Source of the DNA: Aminipila sp047974845 | Lineage (GTDB): Bacteria > Bacillota > Clostridia > Peptostreptococcales > Anaerovoracaceae | Assembly: GCA_047974845.1 (NCBI GenBank) | Contig: JBKECQ010000064.1 | Span: 9,050-73,049 of the forward strand | DNA: 64,000 nt | Reading direction: 5' to 3' | Shown here: piece after piece, positions 55,392-63,662 of the stretch | How the letters are laid out: the number at the start of each line of letters is the position of its first letter | Position numbering within the stretch: position 1 is the first letter of the stretch | Translations under genes and position numbers: made by a program | Notes under the pieces: model-generated | Databases searched by the model: none | What the model saw: the letters and a program-made list of their open reading frames with translations, nothing else | Told to the model about the DNA's origin: nothing

Positions 55392-56276
55392 TTATATTAA
55401 TCCCTGTTCCTGTAACCATTCCTTTGCAACAGCCTTAGAAGCTCTCTGTTCAAGGTCCACCTTTGCATTTAAATTGGACATTTCCTCATCGGTCAGCTTG
55501 CCTGCCAATGAATTTAAAACTTCTTCCAATTCAGGATACTTCTCTAAGGTATCCATTCTTACAAGTGGTGCCGCATAATAAGGAGGGAAAAAGCTCTGGT
55601 CATCTTCAAGAACTTTTAATCCAAATGCAGGGATACGCCCGTCTGTGGCATATGAAACATTAACGTCTGCTTGATCTTCTTTTACGGCAGTATAGCAAAG
55701 TCCTGCGTCCATTGCTTTTATTTCCTTAAAGTTTACATTATATACTTGCTTAAAAAAGTCATATCCGTCTGGTCGTTCTAAAAACTCCTGAGTTGATGCA
55801 AATACGAAATCCTTTGATTTTGGTCCCAAATCTGTTAGAGTTTCAATGCCCAATTCATTTGCTCTTGACTCTTTCATAGTAATTGCAAAAGTATTATTAA
55901 AGCCTAAAGGCTCAAGCCATTTTATATTTTTTTCCTCTTCATATCTTTTTTTCACAAGCTCATAAACTGCATCGGCATCGTTCATTTTTTCTTGATTTAA
56001 AACGCTCATTAATGCAGTCCCCGTATATTCCACATAAATATCTATGTCACCTGTCTCTATGGATTTCGCAACTATACTTGAACCTCCAAGGTAAGCTTTT
56101 CTTACTACTTTAATATCAGTATTTGCTTCAATCAATTCCGACACTAATTGAACTAAAATATCTTGCTCAGTGAAATCCTTTCCTCCTACAACGACTGTTC
56201 CTTCAGTTTTATTACCACAAGCTGATAAACTGAATACCATTACTAGCGATAATAAAATCAATACTAATTTTTTCAT
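55392..56276 (-). CDS. Osmoprotectant-type ABC substrate-binding lipoprotein
   Basis: A 294-residue lipoprotein (lipobox LSACG, Cys20) of the OpuCC/OsmF type. Typical stretches are VVVGGKDFTEQDILVQLVSELIE, of which GGKDFTEQDIL is diagnostic, then VEYTGTALMSVL and CYTAVKEDQADVNVSYATDGRI. It probably binds glycine betaine, carnitine or choline. Last of three genes. Confidence 0.88.
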   Translation of the reverse strand: MKKLVLILLSLVMVFSLSACGNKTEGTVVVGGKDFTEQDILVQLVSELIEANTDIKVVRKAYLGGSSIVAKSIETGDIDIYVEYTGTALMSVLNQEKMNDADAVYELVKKRYEEEKNIKWLEPLGFNNTFAITMKESRANELGIETLTDLGPKSKDFVFASTQEFLERPDGYDFFKQVYNVNFKEIKAMDAGLCYTAVKEDQADVNVSYATDGRIPAFGLKVLEDDQSFFPPYYAAPLVRMDTLEKYPELEEVLNSLAGKLTDEEMSNLNAKVDLEQRASKAVAKEWLQEQGLI

Positions 56277-56316
56277 TAAAATACTCCTTTACTTCTAAAT
56301 ACATATAAACAAATGT

Positions 56317-56964
56317 TTATTGTAATCCTTTAGGGGTAACTTTCTTTTCAAAGAACTTTAGTAAATTGTCAAAGAAAATAGCTAATATAGCTGCCGGAAT
56401 TGCTCCCGCTAATATTAAACTCGGATTGACTGAAGATATTCCTCTAAAAATTAAATCTCCTAACCCTCCGGCTCCTACCAATGAAGCCAGCGTAGCCACA
56501 CCTATAATCATTACTGTAGCAGTTCTAACACCTGCCATAATAATTGTTAATGACAACGGAATCTCAACCATAAAAAGTATCTGAAATGATGTCATTCCCA
56601 TTCCTTTTCCTGCTTCTTTAGCTCCTTGATCTACTCCTGTAATACCTGTGTAAGTATTTCTAAGAATAGGTAATATTCCATAAATAGTTAGAGCTACCAC
56701 TGCGGGGATAAACCCTATACCAAGCAGAGGAATCAAAAATCCCAGCAAAGCTAAGCTTGGAATTGTCTGAAAAACAGCGGCAACACCTATTATAGGGTCA
56801 GCTAGTTTTCGGTACCTGGTCAAAAAAATTCCCAAAGGTACAGCTATAAATATTGATAGCATTAAAGATATTAATGTTAAATTCATGTGTTGTCCTAATG
56901 CAGTCACAATATCCGGCCATCTCTCTGTAATTGTATTAAAAAATAGTTGAATAGAATTATTCAT
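56317..56964 (-). CDS. Osmoprotectant-type ABC permease
   Basis: A 215-residue permease of the OpuCB type with five or six helices and the EAA loop GAKEAGKGMGMTSFQILFMVEIPLS (GKGMGMTSFQILF in core). Only one permease gene is present; OpuC systems often have two, so this channel may be a homodimer. Confidence 0.9.
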   Translation of the reverse strand: MNNSIQLFFNTITERWPDIVTALGQHMNLTLISLMLSIFIAVPLGIFLTRYRKLADPIIGVAAVFQTIPSLALLGFLIPLLGIGFIPAVVALTIYGILPILRNTYTGITGVDQGAKEAGKGMGMTSFQILFMVEIPLSLTIIMAGVRTATVMIIGVATLASLVGAGGLGDLIFRGISSVNPSLILAGAIPAAILAIFFDNLLKFFEKKVTPKGLQ

Positions 56965-56982
56965 ATATACCTCGTTTCCCTT

Positions 56983-58098
56983 TTATATATCTAAAAATTG
57001 ATCTGCTAAAACTTCCATAATGCTTCCCTTTGTTAAGATGCCTTTTAAGCAATTATCATCATCAACTACTGGAAGGAAACCATATTTTACTTGGTTTATA
57101 ACTTCTACAGACGTTTCAAATTCGTCAGAAATATTAAGAACGGGAATATCTTGAATCATAACATCTTCCATTTTTAAGTTCTTCTCTCTATAATTGTGTA
57201 CATTCCAGCCTGAAACAATACCTTTATACTTATTTTCATCATCAACAATTACAACACTATCAACCTTATGCTTTTTCATAAGTTTTATTGCCTCTGACAA
57301 TCCCCAGTCTGGTTTAGATGTGATTGCCTGATGCAAAGCTTCCTTTAAAGTTGGCAAAGTATACACTTTGCTTAATCTATCTTCTCCAATAAAGTTTTTT
57401 ACAAATTCATCTTTCGGGTGCTTTAATATATTATCAGGACTGTCTATTTGAACAATCTCACCATCTTTCATAATACATATTCTGTCTGCAATTTTCAGTG
57501 CCTCATCCATGTCATGGGTAACAAACACTATAGTCTTTTTAATTTTTTCTTGCAGTTTTACTAAGTCGTCTTGTAGCTGTTCTCTACTTATTGGGTCTAA
57601 GGCACTGTATGGCTCGTCCATTAATATAATTGATGGCTCAGATGCTAAAGCCCTTATAACCCCTACTCTTTGCTGCTGCCCGCCGCTAAGTTCCTTTGGA
57701 TATCTATTTCTATAGACCTCCGGGTCCAATCCCACCATATCCAATAGCTCGTCCGCCCTTTTTCTATACTTTTCTGGTTCTTCTTTTTTCAGCCTTAATA
57801 CTAAAGCTACATTTTCCGCTATAGTCATATGCGGGAACAGCCCAATCTGCTGTATTACATATCCTATATCTCTTCTTAGCACCACAGGATTCTGTTCTTC
57901 AACCAAAATATTATTAATATATATTTTCCCTTTAGTAGGGTCAATTAACCTGTTTATCATTTTCATTGTGGTTGTTTTTCCACTTCCACTCGGACCTATT
58001 AATACTAAGAGTTCTCCCTCATTTATTTCTAAATTAATATTTTTTAATGCATGAAAACCATCATCATAAATTTTAGAAACATTTTCAAATCTAATCAT
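56983..58098 (-). CDS. Osmoprotectant-type ABC ATPase with CBS domains
   Basis: A 371-residue ATPase of the OpuCA type. Walker A is GPSGSGKTTT (about 36-45), signature LSGGQQQRVGV, Walker B IILMDEPYSALD. The C-terminal third (about 255-370) holds two CBS repeats (KHKVDSVVIVDDENKYKGIV and YGFLPVVDDDNCLKGILT), which in relatives sense ionic strength. First gene of the operon; GGGAGGT precedes the ATG. Confidence 0.92.
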   Translation of the reverse strand: MIRFENVSKIYDDGFHALKNINLEINEGELLVLIGPSGSGKTTTMKMINRLIDPTKGKIYINNILVEEQNPVVLRRDIGYVIQQIGLFPHMTIAENVALVLRLKKEEPEKYRKRADELLDMVGLDPEVYRNRYPKELSGGQQQRVGVIRALASEPSIILMDEPYSALDPISREQLQDDLVKLQEKIKKTIVFVTHDMDEALKIADRICIMKDGEIVQIDSPDNILKHPKDEFVKNFIGEDRLSKVYTLPTLKEALHQAITSKPDWGLSEAIKLMKKHKVDSVVIVDDENKYKGIVSGWNVHNYREKNLKMEDVMIQDIPVLNISDEFETSVEVINQVKYGFLPVVDDDNCLKGILTKGSIMEVLADQFLDI

Positions 58099-58927
58099 GT
58101 ATTACCTCCCTTTTTTACTTATAATTAGTTATACATAAAATACTTATACGCATTTTCTAATTTTTATACAATAGTATTCCGAAATAACGCTTACATCCAT
58201 CCTTATCCTAAAAATAAAGAGTATAATCTTCTACAAAAACTCGTATGGGGTTAATATTTTGCGTGCTGTTGTTAGTGAACAAAACTAAAGAAGAAATAAT
58301 TAAAATAAAATATTTAGAAAAAATTATAAACCTTTTGTATTACAAGAAAGCAATAAAACTTATAAATGAATCGTAAAATAATAGTGTGGGATATTAAACA
58401 TTAGAAGGTATTAGTTAATTATCGATAAAAAGTGATGTCTAAGACTAAAATATATTAGAATTTATAAAATAAATGTGTGTATAAACTTCGATAAAAAATA
58501 CCATCAGATAGTATTACATAAGATTGACATAAAGCTACAATACTTCCAAGAAATATCCCTTAAGAATATAGCTCTAAAATTGATGTTTGCCTTTAGCAAA
58601 TTTTAATCCAAAACTTTATTAAATTTGTAATTGGTTATATGAATAAGTAATATCTAAAAATTTACTTATTAAAGATGTTTTGTATTTCAATAGTATCCTG
58701 CAATACGTCGAATATATCGCTAATTATTAAATACATATATTATATTTTAATTCATTATACCATATAAATGATGAAAAGTAAACGTTGTATTGGATTAGCC
58801 CAATATCTAGGCTTTAATTACAATTATAAAATTGACTTTACTTCTATTATAATTGACAAACTTATTAAGCTTTTCATACGTTACTAAAGTCGAATTTAAA
58901 GAGAATCTTAACAGTTTACTAAACAAT
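58099..58927. other. 829-base stretch without a recognisable gene
   Basis: The longest empty stretch in the window, between the importer operon and the RiPP cluster. It is AT-rich with no long tandem repeat. One 33-codon plus-strand frame (58275-58376, GTG start, Lys/Ile-rich) has no ribosome site. No cysteine-rich peptide, tRNA or riboswitch was seen on either strand. The importer promoter should lie at its left end, but I could not place it confidently. Confidence 0.5.
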
Positions 58928-58957
58928 AAAAAACTTGCAACTATAAAAATTGCAAGT
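58928..58957 (-). terminator. Terminator of the RiPP cluster
   Basis: A perfect 8-bp stem ACTTGCAA with TTGCAAGT, followed by six T on the minus strand, directly after the PLP-enzyme gene. Confidence 0.85.
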
Positions 58958-58966
58958 AACCAAAAT

Positions 58967-60463
58967 TTAAACAATCATATCAAAATCAAAATCAATATCA
59001 ATATCCAGTTCTTCATACTTTGATTTTTTACAACCTGCTTCCAGCTCCCACAGGTAAAGATATAGCCTGTCTATGGTTTTTTGAAATATATCACTTGGAG
59101 CAGCAAGTGATATGCGCACCCAGTAATCATCTTCCTTTGCCTTGTTTAGGGTAAAACCTGATTCTGTAAATATGGCAATCCCTGTTTTTTGGAGAAGATC
59201 TTTGCAAAAATCCATTTCACTGAGATTGTAACAAGGCTTTAACTTTACTAAATAATTAAAACCACCATCCATATTGGTGGAACCCACCAAAAAAGGGGAT
59301 AGCCTTTTAATTAAATATTCCTTATTTGAATTAACAATTCTTTCATTGGCAAACATTTGTTCCTTGTATTTCTCGTATTCATCAAAAAGACGTTCATCAA
59401 CTAACTCTTTCACATAATCCCATATGGCTTTAGGGCTTAGTACCGTGGTTACAAAAAACATCCTCTTGAAACAAAGAACAATCCTTTTCCTTATCCTTTC
59501 CTCTTGTCCATATTGTTCACTTAGATATAAACACCTAAAAAGTAAAGAAAGCCAAACTGCGATTATGGGCACGTTGGGAGGATACATAATACTCATCACT
59601 TGTTTCGACCTAACGAAATGAATTACATCAAAATGTCCTGCAATATATCCTATTCTAAAGCCGGGAACACTTTCAGTTTTAGAAAAAGAATTAACAATAA
59701 TGCTTTTTTCCATCATATTGCTCTCCATTATAATGGGCTCCGGAACAGTCACCTCTTTTTCAGAAATAATCATATTACACACGCAGTCAAAGATACAATA
59801 GATTCCCATTTTATATAATACCTCTAGGATTTGTTTTAGTTCTTCATCCTTATATTTTTCACCGGACGGGTTGCAGGGGTATGTAAATACAACAACATCA
59901 GGATTAAATCGTTCAATATCATCCTTCAACTCTTTTACTGTAGGCATATCCCTATTGAAAAAAGAGGAACGGCTTTCCTCCATTTGATAACCGTATTCAT
60001 TCCCAAGAGCCATATAAAGAGGATAAGTCATTCCTACTAGAAGCATCCTTTTCTTCCCAATAGAGTGGAGGTATTCTACAGCAAGAGAGGCGGCTTGACT
60101 CGTACCGATTGTCATGCAAACTTCAAGGTTTGCTTTAAGGGAGATATTTCCTCTTGAGAATAGAAATCTCTCATAGAGCTTAACAGCGTAATTCGCCGTC
60201 TGAAACCCGTCCATGGCTGTATACCTTTGATACAAAAAATCTTCTTCAATTTCTTTATGCATTATTTCCTTCCATATGGTTGGTGGTGAAAGGTGATTAA
60301 CGCCGGAGGAAAGCATCATATAATCCTCTCGCAGTGGCAAATAAAATACTTCAGAATGGATTCCAAACTGCTTAGATAGAAATTTGTTGGGATCCCACAG
60401 ACCCTCTCTCTGCTTCACAGCTTGTGGCAGAGCCCTGCCTTTTTTCAATAAAAAGTGCTTCAT
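58967..60463 (-). CDS. PLP-dependent aminotransferase-fold enzyme of the RiPP cluster
   Basis: A 498-residue fold-type I PLP enzyme, class I/II aminotransferase-like. Seen are FTYPCNPSGEKY (Asn198), IFDCVC (Asp226, where most relatives have DExY) and PLP lysine Lys262 in NSFSKTESVPGFRIGY. It is longer than usual (about 400), with an extra helical segment at about 330-400. The C-terminus is an odd acidic/hydrophobic tail, ELDIDIDFDFDMIV. It starts 17 bases after the exporter gene with GGGAGG, so it is co-transcribed. Reaction unknown: it might act on the modified peptide, supply a building block, or handle sulfur. Confidence 0.78.
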   Translation of the reverse strand: MKHFLLKKGRALPQAVKQREGLWDPNKFLSKQFGIHSEVFYLPLREDYMMLSSGVNHLSPPTIWKEIMHKEIEEDFLYQRYTAMDGFQTANYAVKLYERFLFSRGNISLKANLEVCMTIGTSQAASLAVEYLHSIGKKRMLLVGMTYPLYMALGNEYGYQMEESRSSFFNRDMPTVKELKDDIERFNPDVVVFTYPCNPSGEKYKDEELKQILEVLYKMGIYCIFDCVCNMIISEKEVTVPEPIIMESNMMEKSIIVNSFSKTESVPGFRIGYIAGHFDVIHFVRSKQVMSIMYPPNVPIIAVWLSLLFRCLYLSEQYGQEERIRKRIVLCFKRMFFVTTVLSPKAIWDYVKELVDERLFDEYEKYKEQMFANERIVNSNKEYLIKRLSPFLVGSTNMDGGFNYLVKLKPCYNLSEMDFCKDLLQKTGIAIFTESGFTLNKAKEDDYWVRISLAAPSDIFQKTIDRLYLYLWELEAGCKKSKYEELDIDIDFDFDMIV

Positions 60464-60480
60464 TTTTTCCTCCCTAGAAA

Positions 60481-62145
60481 CTACATAGGCCGAATATCGC
60501 AATCGACAATTTGATACATATAGTCGGCAATATCCATGAGGCTTTTGCGATGTGTAATTACAATAACAGTTTTTTCACTTAGGTTTTTGATTGTATCAAA
60601 TATGATTTTCTCTGTCCCTTCATCAAGTGCGGAAGTAGGTTCATCAAAAATAATAATGGGCGCGTCCTTCAGCAATGCTCTGGCAATAGCCAACCGTTGC
60701 CTCTGTCCTCCGGAGAGGGTGTAGCCTCTATCCCCCAACTCAGTATCTAACTTGTGAGGTAATGCCATTACCTCCTCCAACAACCCTACTTTTTTTAAGG
60801 CAAGGAAAATATCTTCATCCGTGTACAGACTATGCTCTTCTACCAAGTTGTCTCTTATAGTCTCATTAAAAAACAAGTTATCTTGTGAAACTAAAGAAAT
60901 ATTTTTTCGCAAATATGATAAGTTCATATCTTGAATGGGATGCCCACCTATTGTTAGCAATCCTTCCGAGGAATCCCAAAGACCGGTAATCAAATGAATC
61001 ATGGTTGTTTTTCCCTGACCGCTGGCTCCCACAATAACATGGGTTTTGCCCGAGTCCAGCTTCACGCTTACCTTATTAAATACCTCTTTGCCCGTGGGGT
61101 AACGAAATCCTACCTTGTGAAACTCAATACCAAAATGCTCAAAAGCAGGCTCTTTCTCTCCCTCATGAGTTCCCTTGGTTTCATAAATCTTATCGACCCT
61201 CCTGAGAGAAGGCATGAGTTTATTGCCCTGAACCCTCAGAGCAGCAAGAATTCTTCCAGGCTCAATCAAAAAATCTGAGTACTGGATAAATGCCACCAGC
61301 ACACCGATGGTTGCTGTTCCCATAAAGATTTTATAGCCCCCATAAACCATAGCTAACGCAATGGCTAGGATGATAAACCCTTCCAACGCACCATAACTAA
61401 TGTTTGATAAGGTTACAATCTTTTTATAAATCATAGACAAGTTATTCAACATTTGTCCGTATTTTCTCTTGCACTTTTCTTTAATACCGTGAGAAGCTAT
61501 GAGTGCCGCATTAGAAACAAATTCTTCTGTTAAAGAAATTTCCCTAGCCAACTCTTCACGCAGATTAAGATAATGATTGTCCAGTTTCCATTCCAAGTTG
61601 TTTTGAATAGCATAAATAAAGGGCAAAATGGCCAACAAAATTAACGCCAAATCCCACTGCAAATACGCCAATATAGCAAAAATTGCCAGAGAGTTAATCA
61701 CGTCAGCTACAGCTCTGTACACCTGATAAGTGAAAGCCGCTACCTGCATATTGTCGTCCATGATTACTTCCATCATGTCTCCGGTTTTATTCTTAATATA
61801 AAATTCACCCTTCTTATTAAAAAAACTCTCCATAGAAACTTTTTCTAGTTTCTTTCCGTATTGAAACTCTCTTTTCTCAGTATAGATATTGATGATTGTC
61901 CTCAAAGTTGCTTTAGTCATGTTAATGATAAAAAATAATAATGCCAACAAAAAGAATCTTGACAAATTTTCCGAATCCACTAGGGCATTAATCACATGGA
62001 CCGTAATTAGAGGCAATAAAAGTGTTGCACCTGCATATATAATAAGTAAAAATAAATACCCCCACATAATTCCATCATATTCTTTTGCAATCTGGTGGGT
62101 ACGTTTCAATGCTTGTATAAAAGTTCCACTACCGCGTAATTTCAT
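60481..62145 (-). CDS. ABC exporter (fused membrane and ATPase domains)
   Basis: A 554-residue half-transporter. Six helices span about 30-310; the ATPase has Walker A GASGQGKTTM, Q-loop LVSQDNLF, signature LSGGQRQRLAI and Walker B IIIFDEPTSALDEG. There is no N-terminal C39 peptidase domain, so it would export the peptide without cutting its leader. It starts about 85 bases after the precursor peptide, past a hairpin. Role in export or immunity inferred from context. Confidence 0.88.
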   Translation of the reverse strand: MKLRGSGTFIQALKRTHQIAKEYDGIMWGYLFLLIIYAGATLLLPLITVHVINALVDSENLSRFFLLALLFFIINMTKATLRTIINIYTEKREFQYGKKLEKVSMESFFNKKGEFYIKNKTGDMMEVIMDDNMQVAAFTYQVYRAVADVINSLAIFAILAYLQWDLALILLAILPFIYAIQNNLEWKLDNHYLNLREELAREISLTEEFVSNAALIASHGIKEKCKRKYGQMLNNLSMIYKKIVTLSNISYGALEGFIILAIALAMVYGGYKIFMGTATIGVLVAFIQYSDFLIEPGRILAALRVQGNKLMPSLRRVDKIYETKGTHEGEKEPAFEHFGIEFHKVGFRYPTGKEVFNKVSVKLDSGKTHVIVGASGQGKTTMIHLITGLWDSSEGLLTIGGHPIQDMNLSYLRKNISLVSQDNLFFNETIRDNLVEEHSLYTDEDIFLALKKVGLLEEVMALPHKLDTELGDRGYTLSGGQRQRLAIARALLKDAPIIIFDEPTSALDEGTEKIIFDTIKNLSEKTVIVITHRKSLMDIADYMYQIVDCDIRPM

Positions 62146-62161
62146 AATATATCCTCTATTT

Positions 62162-62217
62162 TGAAAAAGCAGAAGGCAGTGTATGAATTATGTAACTGGA
62201 TTCATACGCTGCCCTGC
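62162..62217 (-). terminator. Hairpin with T-run between precursor and exporter
   Basis: An 18-20-bp stem with one mismatch and a bulge (62169-62188 with 62200-62217, 11-base loop) is followed by TTTTT on the minus strand. It may stop most transcripts after the precursor, giving more peptide than exporter. Confidence 0.8.
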
Positions 62218-62232
62218 ATTCATGGTGTTATT

Positions 62233-62319
62233 CTAATGTTTCTGACATGATCTTGAACATGAGTGACTACAAGTAGCAGCACGTGTGTCAAATTCGATTG
62301 GCTCTACGATTATCTTCAT
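62233..62319 (-). CDS. Cys-rich RiPP precursor peptide
   Basis: A 28-residue open frame directly after the radical SAM gene. It begins MKIIVEPIEFDTRAAT and its C-terminal core is CSHSCSRSCQKH: cysteines at 17, 21 and 25 in a C-S-x-S repeat. The ATG has a very strong ribosome site (GGAAGGAGGGGG, 5-6 bases away). Short MKxIVxP-type leader and Cys-rich C-terminus recall the clostridial Clo7bot precursors from memory. Likely modified to thioether crosslinks by the SPASM enzyme and exported by the next gene's product. Only one copy was found. Confidence 0.82.
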   Translation of the reverse strand: MKIIVEPIEFDTRAATCSHSCSRSCQKH

Positions 62320-62375
62320 AATTGCCCCCTCCTTCCCCCAAAATTTATAATGCAGTTCACATTATCAAAAGTAAG

Positions 62376-63662
62376 TTAGGAGGCGTCGCAGTTCAGTTTT
62401 ATGTAGTCCTCCAAAACATATTTCCACCTATCACAGACAGGCTCACCAGCTCTTTGTCCATTATATGGGCATCCACCGGAGCAGATTGGCAGATAGCTGC
62501 ACTCTCTACACTTTTCAAAGCTAAAAGGAGACCATATTAAAAATTTAGTACAATTCTGAATTGGATTTTTTATTAACTGGTCATAATCCTCAAAGGTTCC
62601 AATATTTCCAATACTATATTTTTCAATTCCAACCTCATTCCAGCATTTGTACATATTGCCACTTGGTTCAATCACATAAGAATACAGGTAATCAGCACCA
62701 CAGTATGTGTTGTGAAGCAGTGGATAACCCGGCTTGATGTTTCTGGATAATAACAGCTTCTCATACTCCAAATAGGTTTTAGCAAATTCTTCATGGCTTA
62801 GGCAGTTGGCAGCATATCCTTTACAGCTGTCTGTATTTCCTTCCAAATAGCCTAAGTACAAATCTTGCCCCAACCCCTTTTCTATCATTAATTCTATAAG
62901 CTGTCCCAATTCTCTTTGAGTCTGCTTATCTGTATTTATCCTAATAACTGGTGCAACACCATGTTTTTTGGCTATGAGCGCGTTTTCCATTATACGATCA
63001 AAGGTCGGTTCTCCACTATTGTTCTTTAGTCTTCGCTTTTGATTATGTGTTTCCGGAACTCCGTCAATGGTAATTTGCACCTCTGCCACTTTATATTCCT
63101 TTAGTTTAAGAACTGTCGCTTCATCCATAAAATATCCGTTGGTAATAATATTTGCTTCGTAATTCACCTTGTTGTTTTCACATATTTCTATCATTCTCTC
63201 AGACATACTATATATTATATCCTTGGCTAGAAGCGGTTCTCCCCCAAACCAAGTAATCTTAATCTTTTGACCTTTTTTCGCAAAATCCTCTACCATTGAA
63301 ATAATTCTATCTTGGATTTCCTGTGACATTATGCCACTTTTGGAATCCTCATAACAATACGGACATGAAAAATTGCAGGTCATGGTCGGTGCCAATACAA
63401 GATCTAATCCTGTTTTTTCGTATTTACTCAAATTGTATCGCACTTCCAGTTGCTGTAGTTCGTCGATACCATCGTCAACCAAAAATCCAGCCTTTTCCAT
63501 GGCCTTTACTAGCTCGGTTTCCTCAACCTTTGCCCCCTGTCTCACAGCCTCCAATATGTCCATTGCAGACTTGTCCAAAGATGCAGTTGCTGTAGTTCTA
63601 CTGTTAAACATCAGATTTTGACCGTTGTGCTCTACACAAACATTGTACTTTGATTCTTTCAT
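62376..63662 (-). CDS. Radical SAM/SPASM peptide maturase
   Basis: A 428-residue radical SAM enzyme. The SAM cluster motif is CNFSCPYC (Cys96, 100, 103). A complete seven-Cys SPASM domain follows: C-x13-G-x4-C at about 320-340, then C385-x2-C388-x5-C394-x3-C398 and C410. The N-terminal 80 residues (SKYNVCVEHNGQNLMFNS) look like the peptide-recognition part of clostridial Cys-rich peptide maturases (CcpM-like). TWFGGEPLL is the usual GGEP motif. It would form thioether bonds on the adjacent precursor. First gene of the cluster; AAGGAG precedes the ATG. Confidence 0.9.
   Translation of the reverse strand: MKESKYNVCVEHNGQNLMFNSRTTATASLDKSAMDILEAVRQGAKVEETELVKAMEKAGFLVDDGIDELQQLEVRYNLSKYEKTGLDLVLAPTMTCNFSCPYCYEDSKSGIMSQEIQDRIISMVEDFAKKGQKIKITWFGGEPLLAKDIIYSMSERMIEICENNKVNYEANIITNGYFMDEATVLKLKEYKVAEVQITIDGVPETHNQKRRLKNNSGEPTFDRIMENALIAKKHGVAPVIRINTDKQTQRELGQLIELMIEKGLGQDLYLGYLEGNTDSCKGYAANCLSHEEFAKTYLEYEKLLLSRNIKPGYPLLHNTYCGADYLYSYVIEPSGNMYKCWNEVGIEKYSIGNIGTFEDYDQLIKNPIQNCTKFLIWSPFSFEKCRECSYLPICSGGCPYNGQRAGEPVCDRWKYVLEDYIKLNCDAS

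Noticed and set aside
58100..58260. Riboswitch in the leader of the osmoprotectant importer
   Set aside because: No conserved riboswitch core or terminator/antiterminator pair could be recognised.
58275..58376. 33-codon Lys/Ile-rich frame on the plus strand
   Set aside because: GTG start with no ribosome site in a gene-free AT-rich region; chance frames of this size are expected.
62233..62319. Lanthipeptide interpretation of the Ser/Cys-rich core
   Set aside because: No LanB, LanC, LanM or similar dehydratase/cyclase is nearby, whereas a SPASM radical SAM enzyme is adjacent.
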